A stretch of DNA of 64,000 nucleotides from Inonotus obliquus (lineage: Eukaryota > Basidiomycota > Agaricomycetes > Hymenochaetales > Hymenochaetaceae), in the NCBI GenBank assembly GCA_032164295.1, contig JAJHTX010000005.1, positions 434,001-498,000 of the forward strand, given 5' to 3'. Made by a program: the position numbers and the translations under genes. A model generated the notes under the pieces. The model searched no databases, was not told the origin of the DNA, and saw nothing but the letters and a program-made list of their open reading frames with translations. Shown here one piece after another: positions 38,380-48,700 of the stretch. Each line of letters starts with the position of its first letter. Position 1 is the stretch's first letter.

Positions 38380-39030
38380 TGCCTCTACAACCTCGTTCAA
38401 TGTCTAGACGAATTGACTCTCACTAGTATTGGAGATTGGAAATTGAAGAGGTCGGGTACCTCCCCAGCTTGCAACTTCGCGGGAAAAGCATCAAGAGCAG
38501 TGAATAGTCCTTTTTGGTATGGATATCCATCTCACGCCGTGACTTGGATCGATAGCGCTGCGAGGGTCAGGGTCCTTGAGATGGACGAGCAGTGCGTTGC
38601 CAAAGTTCTCATGGTGCGACCGCCATATTGTTACATGATCAGGATTGGACTCGGCGATGGGGTGAAGTTCCCTGTCAAGGGGCTAGAATTCAAATGGATT
38701 AGAGTTGAATGACTTGATGGTCGAAGGCTATAGACCTCCTGAACCTTCTCAAAGTTCTCATCTGAATACTGTTCAGTTTGTCGATGAGGGCAATAAATGC
38801 CACTCAGTCTCTGTACGAGGTCGGTTCCTGTTCGATATCTCTTCGACCTTCAACCAAGACCCCTCATTCTCATCCACATAGATAAGCAAACTCGCATACT
38901 CCAAGAATACGACATGCCCAGTAGTTTTTGCGCCTGCCACACCAGCAGAAATGGACAGAAACGGAGAGCGTCTTCCTGCACTCGCAATTGAAGACGGAAA
39001 AGTATTAGCAATTATAGCAATATTAATCAA
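38380..39030 (-). pseudogene. Decayed copy of the luciferase-domain gene
   Basis: Minus-strand remnants follow the order of the intact gene at 41175-42080. An N-terminal piece has SISAGVAG joined directly to a diverged stretch, DENEGSWLKVEEISNRNRP and TEWHLLP. Further on come AESNPDHVTIW, HHENFGNALLVH and, in another frame, a match to HTKKD. About 45 residues covering the second hydrophobic segment are missing, and there is at least one frameshift and a stop. It is a degenerate tandem duplicate, not expressible as a full protein. Confidence 0.7.
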
Positions 39031-39224
39031 GTGTATAAGTCGTACACCAATGGTTCTACAGCATAATAACCATGCAGTTTATTTCCAAACATCGCGATCG
39101 CGAGTCCACCGCATTTATGCTGCACAATGCTCAGTCGTTCTTCTGACCGACAGCCGGGATCCGGATGGATAGAATGTGACAATGTTTCGTCCGTAGAGTT
39201 CCCAGGCATCCTTAACTCGTTCAT

Positions 39225-40081
39225 TTAGGCTACCAAATTATTAGCGAAATCAAAAGGGAAGGCAGTGAGAAGGGATGAATAAACTTACCTGAGTCATGGA
39301 AGGGTTCTCCCTGAGAGGAATATGCGGGTGGTCTTCCACTTGAAACCCTGGATGTATCATACCGCGAAACGTACGTCGGCGGTCTTACGTGCGAACGCGG
39401 GGATACATTGGCAGCTTCGCCAGTCGTTGGTACGGTGTTTATGCTGCGTTGTTGCTGAGGAAGTGTCTCCGGATGACCTTCGTCTTCCGTCCTCTCTGCA
39501 GATACTTGGAGTGGTATCTCGTCTCGAGTTGCTCGGTTGGCCTCAAGTATGTTATCAGTGGACTCAGACACAGAGGCCGCCTTGAGTTTGTTGAACCTCT
39601 TACGTTCCCTACGGGTACGAACGTTGTAAAAAATGGTACATACGATCATTATGACGATGAATGTTACAAGCACGATCCCAGCTTTAGCACCGTCAGAGAG
39701 TACGCTCAATCCCGTAGACGCGCCTTCCGCTATGTCACCGCCGGACACTTTTCTCGATTTCAATATCGAGGCAGAAGTCTGCGAACGAGGAAGAGGAGAT
39801 GTGGGATTTAGGGGTGCCAGGTTGAGAGTCGATGTGATACTGAAACAGAATTAGCCTCAGAAAAAGGTCACGGAACGGGGGAAAACATACTCAAAAGCAA
39901 TTACGTTCCAAAAAGAGATGGAAGGAGTGGTGGGATTGGGTTTGAATCGTATTCTCGAATCCAAATCAGTCGCGAATATCAATGTCTCGCCACCGTTCAT
40001 ATTCAGAGCTCGACAGGAAGCCCGTGGCAGGCCTTTTAGAACAACGCATATAGCAAAGAGGCAGAGAAGAAGTGATATCAT
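39225..40081 (-). CDS. Single-pass membrane protein with two PPxY motifs, 248 aa
   Basis: Exons (minus): 40081-39891, 39839-39289 and a terminal 5-nt exon 39229-39225 carrying the stop; donors are GTATGT and GTAAGT. The chosen ATG gives a clear signal peptide (MISLLLCLFAICVVLKG), better than the longer upstream frame. Mature order: a short extracytosolic domain rich in Pro/Ser/Thr, a transmembrane helix (AGIVLVTFIVIMIVCTIF), a basic stop-transfer (RTRRERKR), then a cytosolic tail of about 120 residues with PPTY and PPAY. PPxY motifs are known ligands of WW domains such as those of Rsp5/Nedd4 ubiquitin ligases, so a role as a type I adaptor or trafficking substrate is an inference. I recognise no catalytic domain. 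The last tiny exon is the least certain part. Confidence 0.7.
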
Positions 40082-41174
40082 GGGAGAGGACGTTGAACAA
40101 GGTAAAGAAGTAGTTGCAGCGTACGGGTGGTGGTTGCGAATACGAAGGAGAGATAACGGAACATAGGCAAACCTAGCTTTGGTATTTGAGGAATGGTACT
40201 CTTGAAGTCGCTGGGATCGCACAATATTTCCCGTTGTTGTATTGTGAACCTCATGATGAGGGAGCATGTGATTCCATGGTGACCATCAGCGCAGGCGTTC
40301 AGAATAGAGCTGAAGAACCCCGACTCGGACTGGTTGATATTGTGAATGCAGAAAGCACGTTAGCGTATCAGTTAATGTTCCCGAGGGAAACCTACGTTAT
40401 GTCGCGTACAAGTAGATGGCGACAACGACTATCATATTTTCCCGGGGCGCCCATACAGCTGATATGATGCTAATTATAACTCTATGCTTCGAAGGTCCAC
40501 TGGCAAGGATGTTACGAGTGATCAGTCAATATTAACACCTCCGGCAAACAAGCCAAAGCTTCCTCAGGAGTACTGATCTTCATTCAGGATAAGCCCGCAG
40601 TCATCATCCATCCATAAAGTTACGAAAAGGTGCACATGAGATGGTGCATGGGACCAAGGTGTGTCGAGAAGAAGAGCTAGCTCGGCTGCATAGTACTCGC
40701 CGTAGTCATTTTGGCAGCCGTTGGTCCTACGCCCTAGAGACCTCAGTTAGACCTCTAGTGTAGACAGAGGGTTCCAGGAGCCAGCATAACGAGCAAACAA
40801 CACTTTTTCGCCGACTCGGAGGAGGCGAAGCTATATCACATTTTCTCAATCGCTTCTCCGACACATCCGGTTTTCAGCCTTCCACGCCACCGGGGCGATG
40901 CTCAAGAGGCGAGATTGCTCGTGCAAGTCAACCTTAACCAAAGCAAGACGACGGCGTGTCTGTTTAGGAGTCAATGAAGGCAACAACATGAGGATGGAGA
41001 GGTGCATTTCTTCATTACAGATCACGTGGCCCCAAGACGGAGATTACGCCTTCGTTCACTGATCACTCAATCATTCGAGTTTTCGCGACAGCATCGTGCG
41101 CAACAATTATATAAAGATATTTTACACCGAGTCCGTAATTTGTTTGCCTATTTGGACTGCATTCTCCGGCGTCA
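40082..41174. other. Intergenic, convergent and divergent signals only
   Basis: Contains the upstream region of the membrane-protein gene and the 3' flank of the luciferase-domain gene. No gene or repeat recognised. Confidence 0.5.
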
Positions 41175-42080
41175 TTAGTGGACGTCCTTGCTTCCTGTCA
41201 AGTATCCGACGGAAGCACGGAGGATTCGTCCAACGACACGCACATCAGCTTCCGTCAACGGGGCGTATATCATGAGATACTGTTTAGGTAGCCCGACTAC
41301 ACCGCTAAGTGGATGGCGTTCTCCCCAACCTCGTTCAATGACTGGACAAGTTGACTTTGATCAGTATTGGAAGCCGGAAGATCAAGAGGAAGTGCCCACC
41401 GAGCTTGCAGTCTTGCGGGGAAAGTGTCAGGTGCAGCGAATGGTCCTTTTTGGTATGGATGTGCCCAATCTCACGCCACGATGCTTCGGTAACGCTGTGA
41501 GGACTAGGGACCTTGGGGTGGACGAGTAATGCGTCCCCAAAGTTCTCATGTGGCGATCGCCCAATTGTTACCAGATCAGAATTGGACTCGGCAATGGTGT
41601 GGAACTCCCGGACAAGGAGCTAGTATTTATGAAAAAAATCAGTCGTGAATAGCTTCACGGTCAAATGCAACGAACCTCCTGGATCTTCTCATCCGGATAC
41701 TGTTCGATTTGACGATGAGGCAAGAAATGCCATCCAGTCTTCGGACGAGGTCGATTCCTGGCTGATATCTCGTCAACCTTCAACCAAGACTTTTTATTTT
41801 CATCCGCATCATAAAGCGCCACGCTAGTCGTCTCGCGTCCAAACGGTTTCAAGATGAGCGCGACAATCCACCCGATGAAAGGATATTCGAACCCGCCTCT
41901 TCCGAGGGCTCGATATGCCCGGTAGTTTCGCACCGCTAGAGGAAAGAGCGCGCCTGCTACGCCTGCCGATATGGATGCGACTGGATGACGAGCGAGGAGT
42001 CTACCTGCATTGACGAATGCGGACGAAATGGTAGAAGGTAATGCAGTGATGGACTGCGGAAGCGCAGGAAGAACAGACAT
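41175..42080 (-). CDS. Luciferase-domain family protein, 263 aa
   Basis: Three exons (minus): 42080-41676, 41619-41400 and 41341-41175, introns 56 and 58 nt with CTGAT branch-like sites, phases 0 and 1. The N-terminus has hydrophobic segments (SISAGVAGALFPLAV; FIGWIVALILKPFG), so membrane association is likely. The C-terminal half matches the fungal family usually annotated as luciferase domain-containing: RPKTGWHFLPHRQ, HENFGDALLVHP, EIGHIH, HLTLSPQDCKLVIERGWGE, RHPLSG and YLMIYAPL. Biochemical function is not established for the fungal members, and light emission should not be assumed. Length is typical. A broken duplicate lies 2.1 kb away at 38380-39030, so the locus duplicated and one copy decayed. 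Confidence 0.8.
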
Positions 42081-42299
42081 GCTTGCACCTTGAGTTCCCA
42101 GTGGTACGAAGAAAAGAGTTTATTGTTATGTTCGCCCGTATTTAAGTGTGTATATGCATAATTTCTGTTCCGACTGAAAGGGTCGTACTTGACTGACTTC
42201 GAAACCGAGTCCCTCCGATTCCGAAGCTTTGATGGCGCTGATCTCCACGTGCTTTAAGGAAGACGTCTCGGTCACATGATCCACCTGTTCCTCGAACGG
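42081..42299. other. Upstream region of the luciferase-domain gene
   Basis: Short flank between the start codon and the beginning of the AT-rich transposon island; no distinct promoter element recognised. Confidence 0.4.
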
Positions 42300-42740
42300 G
42301 GACTGGCAATCCCTAAGTGACTCGCGCGCGTTCCCACGGTCTATGCCGCGTCGTGCCGGCGCTCGCTTAAGCACATGAATTTACCGGTCAGTGAAAGACT
42401 CATTCAACTTCATCTTCCCCCTTCCACAACACAATAAATGCAAAAATAAATTGTCAATAACATATATCTGATCTAAATGAAGCTATTTCCGTCAAAAAGT
42501 AAAAAATTACTCAAGAAACCATTGAGATATGGCCTAGTACAGGGTTATAACTGACAAACTAAGCAATTTCTACAAAATTGCTTTTGTACAAATCGAAGGC
42601 AGACATGCAAAGATACAATTAAAACATTGATCTCGGAAATCCTTCAAAAATTCGTCGAGTTCATTCAGTCGAAGTATTACAGCAAATTCAGCATATAAGG
42701 AAAATATACATCATGTGACCTGACTTGACCGCCTGCAACA
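42300..42740 (+). repeat. Island repeat copy 1 (direct)
   Basis: Begins near GGGGACTGGCAATCCC, then CCGGCGCTCGCTTAAG, ATTGAGATATGGCC, ATTCGTCGAGTTCA and a CATGTGACC segment. The same order recurs at 52600-53060 and, inverted, at 50130-50520 and 53930-54590. Confidence 0.55.
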
Positions 42741-42895
42741 CGGCGGGCAAAATAGAATATCAGAGGGTGCGGTATTTAAAATTATTTTTTTGATGAAATT
42801 TTGAATATCGGCAAGCATATCAGCACGTGATTTATATTTATAATACCAGCAGGATTGATATACTGGTGACTGGCAATTCCCCTCTGACGCTCGTC
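42735..42895 (+). repeat. Left arm of an inverted repeat pair
   Basis: CGGCGGGCAAAATAG, ATATCGGCAAGCATATC and GGTGACTGGCAATTCCC appear in reverse complement at about 51834-52090 with internal indels. Confidence 0.5.
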
Positions 42896-43356
42896 GATAA
42901 TTTTTTCAGTCGGAGATTCAATATTTTCCATGTATGGTCAAAAATGGTGATCTGTATTTACCGGTCATTTTATTTCCACCCACATCCCACCCAGTATATA
43001 GTTTTAGTTGTCCCACTCAAATCAAGTCCCTATGCAGGATTTATCATCAATTTGGATGTGAAAACTGACTATCACATGAAGCATTGACTGTGTATAGTAT
43101 ATTCTGCTGTATTCTTTATTGATCAACATGCTGGACACGAAGGCAAGGTCTTCAGCTAAGCCACTAATTAATTATTTTCTGTCAATCATTAATGTTATAA
43201 TATCTGAAACTAATGTTCTCTGGCACCATTAACTCCATTCTCCAGAGCTTTCTCAGCTAATTCTAGATATAGATAATGACCCTATATGCATATTTGTAAG
43301 TCGGACTATAGCAAGTACTTTCATGGAGACACAAGATTGATTTTCCCACATTCAAT
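42896..43356. other. AT-rich DNA left of the retrotransposon
   Basis: AT-rich island sequence with no gene; interrupted by the LTR element after TCAAT at 43352-43356. Confidence 0.5.
43352..43356 (+). repeat. Target-site duplication, left
   Basis: TCAAT, repeated at 49843-49847 directly after the 3' LTR. Confidence 0.85.
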
Positions 43357-43575
43357 TGTTACGACGTCTTTTCTCTTTTCCTCATACGGCCATTCTTTCT
43401 ATTCGTCGACGCATATTTACTTTCATTTTAAATCACGTTCCTTACTTAATCCCTACTGGCTTAGCTAATCACAATCTATAACAACTTTATCCCGCCATTC
43501 CCCTTTCTTCCCTTGTTTCTATTTGTCTTTGTTTATACTGTACAGTTTATGTAAAGCTTTCCCGCGGCGTCTGGG

Positions 43576-43582
43576 TATATAA
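43576..43582 (+). promoter_or_regulatory. LTR TATA box
   Basis: TATATAA lies 35 bases before ACTCTCTTGTT at 43611, the predicted 5' end of the element transcript. Confidence 0.6.
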
Positions 43583-43645
43583 GGCTGGACTAGAGAGTGA
43601 TCGTCTCTTCACTCTCTTGTTCTAGTACTATCACCTACGTCGCAG

Positions 43646-43712
43646 GTAAGTCGTATCCCCCTCGTGTATTATATAGACGTGCTAAATTCTAGTACTATCA
43701 CCTACGTCGCAG
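43646..43712 (+). other. Intron-like segment inside the LTR leader
   Basis: The first 26-bp repeat ends CGCAG/GTAAGT and the second ends CGCAG/ACTACG. The 67 bases between therefore have the donor and acceptor of an intron, made by the duplication itself. The 3' LTR has the same structure. Confidence 0.4.
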
Positions 43713-43807
43713 ACTACGGTCTTTTGTGATTTAGTGGTAGCTCGCTTTCTTGCCCGTCGACGTCTCTGATCTCTGATCGACGTCTCTGACTGCGCAAAGC
43801 GTAACAT

Positions 43808-43818
43808 AACAAGAGAGT
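43808..43818 (+). other. Primer-binding site, self-priming type
   Basis: AACAAGAGAGT, one base after the 5' LTR, is the exact reverse complement of ACTCTCTTGTT at 43611-43621. This is the Tf1/sushi arrangement, in which the first 11 bases of the RNA fold back as primer. Confidence 0.65.
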
Positions 43819-44175
43819 CTCTTAACTCGTGTCGTTGTTGTCGACGTTAAAACAACAAACTCGTACGTGTCTCTGACATCCTCCGTTCCACCTCTGTTTC
43901 TCTCGTTGTCAACGTTGGTCAGTGGATAGTTGTCAGACTCCTGAGACGATCGTATACCTATTGTTGGTGAAGTGTCGTCCCACGTCCTTGCTCGACGTTT
44001 GACTTAGACACCTCTCTCTGACAACGCTACCGTCGGTTGTCGCTTGCGACAAGAAAGCCCAGTAGTGTCTTGCGGATACGTTTCGTTGGAAAGTTGTTTG
44101 GCGGAGTGTTGCTGAACCCCCTGAGACGACGTGAGAGTTCACGTGCTATCTGAGCGTCGAGTCGATCGACGTTAC

Positions 44176-44397
44176 ATGTCCGGTGTACCACGTTCCCTCC
44201 GTGAGTATATCGGGTTTCTCGAGTGTTACCCCACCTACGCGATCGTCGGTTATTACCTCGACGATAACGATCATCTTGTCCCTTTCGAAGTCGGAGCCTA
44301 TTTTGAGGTCGTCGGTCACTTCCATCGCGCGCTCATTACCTGGGTACCGACCGTCCGCATCTACGAGTTGTGGACGCCTCTAACCCGCCGACGTTGA
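44176..44397 (+). CDS. Short open frame overlapping the start of gag
   Basis: 73 codons from ATG (MSGVPRSLREYIGF) to TGA. It overlaps the gag frame, which opens at 44384 one base out of register. The protein-like composition suggests it is the N-terminal part of Gag, joined by a +1 shift around 44385, or that this copy carries a one-base change. No domain recognised. Confidence 0.45.
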   Translation: MSGVPRSLREYIGFLECYPTYAIVGYYLDDNDHLVPFEVGAYFEVVGHFHRALITWVPTVRIYELWTPLTRRR

Positions 44398-45781
44398 CAA
44401 ACTGCCTTTAACACAAGAACAGTTAGCGGCGCTCCCCTCCAACTCCGTCGTCGACGAGCAGGACAACGTTACAGTCACCGACAAACTAGGCAATAAGTTC
44501 GAATCCTGGTGGTCTCCGACTAACAAGTCTTGGGTGTCGTGGGATAACGACGAACACACAAAGACTTTCAGGTGGAAGCCGAGAAATCCGTCACCACCGA
44601 CAGCTGCCCCCACACCACCGCCTCGATCTCCCACTCTCTCGTCGCCGTCTCTACCTTCGACGTCGACTGCCTTTGGAATGACACGAACTTCGTCGAACCC
44701 TCGAACGACGATGTCATCCCTCACCGCCGAACAAATCCAGGACTTCGCCGCTCTAGTCGCGGCGGCGATGTCTGCTCAACAGAGACAAGCGCCTAAACAG
44801 TCGACGATGAAAGATCTTGGGATCGCACCGCCGACGCCTTTCGCTGGAGGCAAAGACTACCTCCGATTCCGTCGAGAATGTTTGGCGTACATTAGCGCCG
44901 ACGATACTGGCTCGATCTTCGTCAACGACAAGAAGAAGATCTCCTTCGTGCTGTCGTACATGAAGGAAGGCACAGCATCGACGTGGGCTCAAAACTACTA
45001 CGACGGAATAACGAATGACCAGGGTGCGATAACGATCGTCGACACCTTTAAAAAGTTCCTTGAAAAGATCGACCAGTCCTTTAAGGACCCTGGCGAGAAG
45101 GACCGAGCGTACACTCGGTGGACGGAGATGCGCCAAGGAAACACCGACGCCGGTGTCTTCCTCGCCAATTTCGAGATTGCAATGAGTCAAGCAGGAGTCA
45201 AAACGACGGACGTCAATGTCGTGCTTCCGCAGCTGAAGAAGGCTCTTCGTGAGGAGGTAGCGACGGCGATCATTCGTCTCCCAACGAAGCCGACGAATTA
45301 TGACATGATGAAAGGGTACGCCATCGTGTTTGACGCGAACGAGCGCGAAGTTCGTCAACTGCGTAACCAGAAGACACCGACGCAACCACTACCGCGTCGA
45401 CAAGTCCACCCGCCAGCACCACAACAGCCGGCCCTGTTCGATCCTTCGCGCGGCGACAAAAAGGATGCGACAGGAATTACCTTCGGGGGCCAAGGCGAAC
45501 CGATGCAGGACATCCTTCGACGGCTTCGTCGCGAAGGAAGGTGTTTCCAGTGTGGCAAACAAGGCCACATCTCCGCAAATTGTCCGACACCGACGACCAA
45601 ACAACAAGTTCGTGCGGTCGTCGCCGAATTATCCGAGCAGGCGAAGGAACTGCTTCGTGAGGTTTTGTTCACGGACGCTGACGTGGAAGCGGCAGGGGCA
45701 GCAGCTGCTCGTCGATTGCAAGAAGAAGAAGTTGTCGATGAAAGTAATCCCGACGACGAGGATTTTTCGATCAGCCAGTAG
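44384..45781 (+). CDS. gag: Gag polyprotein of the LTR element
   Basis: An open frame of 465 residues without ATG before 44678; the coding character upstream (LPLTQEQLAALPS) argues that translation enters from the overlapping short frame. A capsid-like region with YMKEGTASTWAQNYYDG and a Pro-rich linker precede one CCHC zinc knuckle (CFQCGKQGHISANC, about codons 387-400). The protein packages the RNA in virus-like particles. It ends DEDFSISQ at TAG; the pol frame overlaps the last 34 bases in the -1 register. Confidence 0.85.
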   Translation, partial: PADVDKLPLTQEQLAALPSNSVVDEQDNVTVTDKLGNKFESWWSPTNKSWVSWDNDEHTKTFRWKPRNPSPPTAAPTPPPRSPTLSSPSLPSTSTAFGMTRTSSNPRTTMSSLTAEQIQDFAALVAAAMSAQQRQAPKQSTMKDLGIAPPTPFAGGKDYLRFRRECLAYISADDTGSIFVNDKKKISFVLSYMKEGTASTWAQNYYDGITNDQGAITIVDTFKKFLEKIDQSFKDPGEKDRAYTRWTEMRQGNTDAGVFLANFEIAMSQAGVKTTDVNVVLPQLKKALREEVATAIIRLPTKPTNYDMMKGYAIVFDANEREVRQLRNQKTPTQPLPRRQVHPPAPQQPALFDPSRGDKKDATGITFGGQGEPMQDILRRLRREGRCFQCGKQGHISANCPTPTTKQQVRAVVAELSEQAKELLREVLFTDADVEAAGAAAARRLQEEEVVDESNPDDEDFSISQ

Positions 45782-48700
45782 ATGACGTCGGTGTCACTGG
45801 CTTAGGTTTCTCAAACTCTTCACTTCGATCCCCTGTGAATTATAATTCGTCAAATGTACAATTATTAGATGCGACGTCTGCAAATAAAATTGGCGAATTA
45901 AAAAATCAGATCGAAAGCGAACCGTTTGAAGAAAATGAATCCGACAATAATGACTTTGAGCTTCTCCTCGACGAACTCGTCAAAGGCCCGGTCGTCCGAA
46001 AGATAAATAAGGAAACCCCGGCAAAAGCTCGAGACGAGCTGGACCTTTACGTCGACATAATCCTGGATGATGGAAGAGTATTAGATGCCCATGCGTTGAT
46101 AGACTCGGGTTGTACAGACTCGTATATCGATGCAGGTTTTGTCGAAAGATACCAAATCCCGACGCTGAAACTTCCGACTGCGACGAACGTCATGAATGCT
46201 GATGGAACACCAAATGAAGGAGGCAAGATGACGCAATACGTCGAGCTAAACCTCCGAATTGAGAATCATGAGGAAAGGGTACGCCTACCCGTTCTTACGA
46301 TCTCGACGTCGAATCTATTCCTGGGTTATTCGTGGTTGAGCAAACACAACCCGTCGATTGATTGGAGGTGTGGACACATCAACTTCGACAAATGCCCGAC
46401 GTCTTGCAAACAGCACGATGTTCCTAAGGCCCGTTACATCATCCCTCAGCGAAGACCATCGTCGGAGTTACCGTATTTAAGGGAGTACTACGACGTTTTC
46501 AGCGAAGAAAACTTTGAGCGGCTACCAGAGCATAGAGTGTGGGACCACGTCATCGACCTGAAACCGGACTTTAAACCGTCCGATTGTAAGGTCTACCCCT
46601 TGAGTGTGAAGGAACGCGAAGAACTACGGGCTTTCATCGACGAAAATCTCAAGTCAGGACGTATACGTGAATCATCGTCTCCCATGTCATCCCCTTTCTT
46701 CTTCATCAAGAAAGCCGATGGTTCGTTAAGAGCTATCCAAGATTACAGGAAGCTCAACGAAGGAACGATTAAAAACAAATATCCTCTACCGCTCATTGGT
46801 GAACTTGTTGATAAGGTCAAAACGGCTAAGGTTATTTCGAAACTCGACGTCAGATGGGGATACTATAATATCCGCATCAGAGAAGGTGACGAATGGAAGG
46901 CAGCCTTTAGAACGAACGAGGGACTTTTCGAACCCACTGTCATGTTCTTTGGCCTGTGCAACGCGCCGGCCACCTTCCAGACGTTCGTCAATCACATCTT
47001 CAGAGACCTGATCGGACAAGGAAAGATAGTCATTTACCTCGACGATATCCTCATCTTCTCGGAAAATGTCGAAGAACACCGACGACTAGTCAAACAGGTA
47101 CTCAGCGTGCTGAGGGAGCATAAGCTGTATCTGAAATCGACGAAGTGCGAGTTCGAAGTGTCAACGGTGAAGTTCCTCGGATACATCCTCGGTAATGGTG
47201 AGGTACGCATGGATCCTACAAAGATCGACGCAGTCGCCGAATGGCCCGTTCCAAAGAACAAGAAACAGCTACAACAGTTTCTTGGGCTCGGCAATTGGCT
47301 TCGACGATTCGTCAAAGGTTACAGTGCTGTCATCAAACCGCTTACTCGTCTAACTGGAGACGTCGCATGGGAATGGACTCCACAGGAACAGGCAGCCTTT
47401 GAGGAAATCAAACAAAGGTTGACCAGCGCTCCCGTCCTAGCGATCCCAAACGACGACGACCCGTTCCGAGTAGAAACCGACGCATCGGACTTTGCGACTG
47501 GAGGTGTCTTACTCCAGAAGCAGGAGAGCGTGTGGAGGGTAATCGCCTACAGGTCCCAAACGTTGTCGCCAGCCGAACGAAATTACCAGATCTACGACAA
47601 AGAGCTTCTTGCAGTCGTCCAAGCATTGACGGAATGGAGGCAGTACCTCCTAGGCGCCAAACACCCCGTCGAACTTTGGACAGATCATGCGAACCTGACG
47701 TACTTTAGGAAGCCGCAAGATCTAAACCGTCGACAAGCTCGTTGGTCCTTGTTTTTGTCGGAATTCGATCTCACGTTCGTTCACAAACCGGGTACAACCA
47801 TGACAAAGGCAGACGCTCTCTCCCGTCGGTATGACTACGACGAAGGGAAGGAGGACAACCAGGGGCTGATGCTGTTGAAGGACGAATGGTTTAAGGCTAG
47901 GGCTGTCGTAGAAACGACGCGGACAATGTTGGAACAACGGATCAAGGATGCCGGTGAAGGACTGGAGCCCAGGATGGATGGCCGACTTGTCGTACCGATC
48001 GAATTGATCGAAGACGTCTTAAAGGAATACCACGACTCGCCGTTAGCAGGACACCCAGGTCAGACCAAGACTTGGAAATCCATCGGTCAGAAATACTGGT
48101 GGCCTGGATTAATCCAAGATGTTGTCAAATATGTCAAGGGCTGCGACGTTTGCCAAAGAACTAAACCGTCTAGACAACCGAAACGACGTACCTTACATCC
48201 GCACGACATCCCTGAAGGCCCATGGCAAACGATATCGGTCGATTTCATCGGTGAACTTCCTGAGTCGAATGGTTACAACGCGATCTGCGTCATCGTCGAC
48301 AAGTTTTCAAAGCAAATACATGCGATTCCGACGACGACGAAGATAACGGCTCAAGGAACGGCAAGACTCTACAGGGACCACGTCTTCAGGTTACACGGAC
48401 TCCCCAAAAAGATCGTCCATGATCGAGGCCCCCAATTCGACGCCGACTTCATGAAAGAGCTTTACAAGCTCCTTCATATCGAAGGAAATCCATCGACGGC
48501 CTATCATCCTCAAACTGACGGACAAACAGAGCGAGTTAATCAAGAACTCGAACTGTACTTGAGGATGTACGTCAATCATCGACAGTCGGATTGGTCGGAA
48601 TGGCTGGCGCTTGCGGAGTTCGCCTACAACAACCGGGAACATTCGTCGACAAAGATGTCTCCTTTCTTCGTCAATACGGGCCTTAACCCCCTTAATCCAG

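Larger units (their letters stand above)
43357..43806 (+). repeat. 5' LTR
   Basis: 450 bp from TGTTACGACGTC to GCGTAACA, with the inverted ends TGTTAC/GTAACA. It contains a TATA box at 43576-43582 and a duplicated 26-bp segment at 43620-43645 and 43687-43712. Confidence 0.92.

Noticed and set aside
44490..44510. GTTCGAATCC, resembling a tRNA T-arm
   Set aside because: Lies inside gag with no acceptor stem or anticodon arm around it.
44753..45385. Minus-strand frame of 210 codons
   Set aside because: Antisense to gag, which has a clear zinc knuckle and codon structure.
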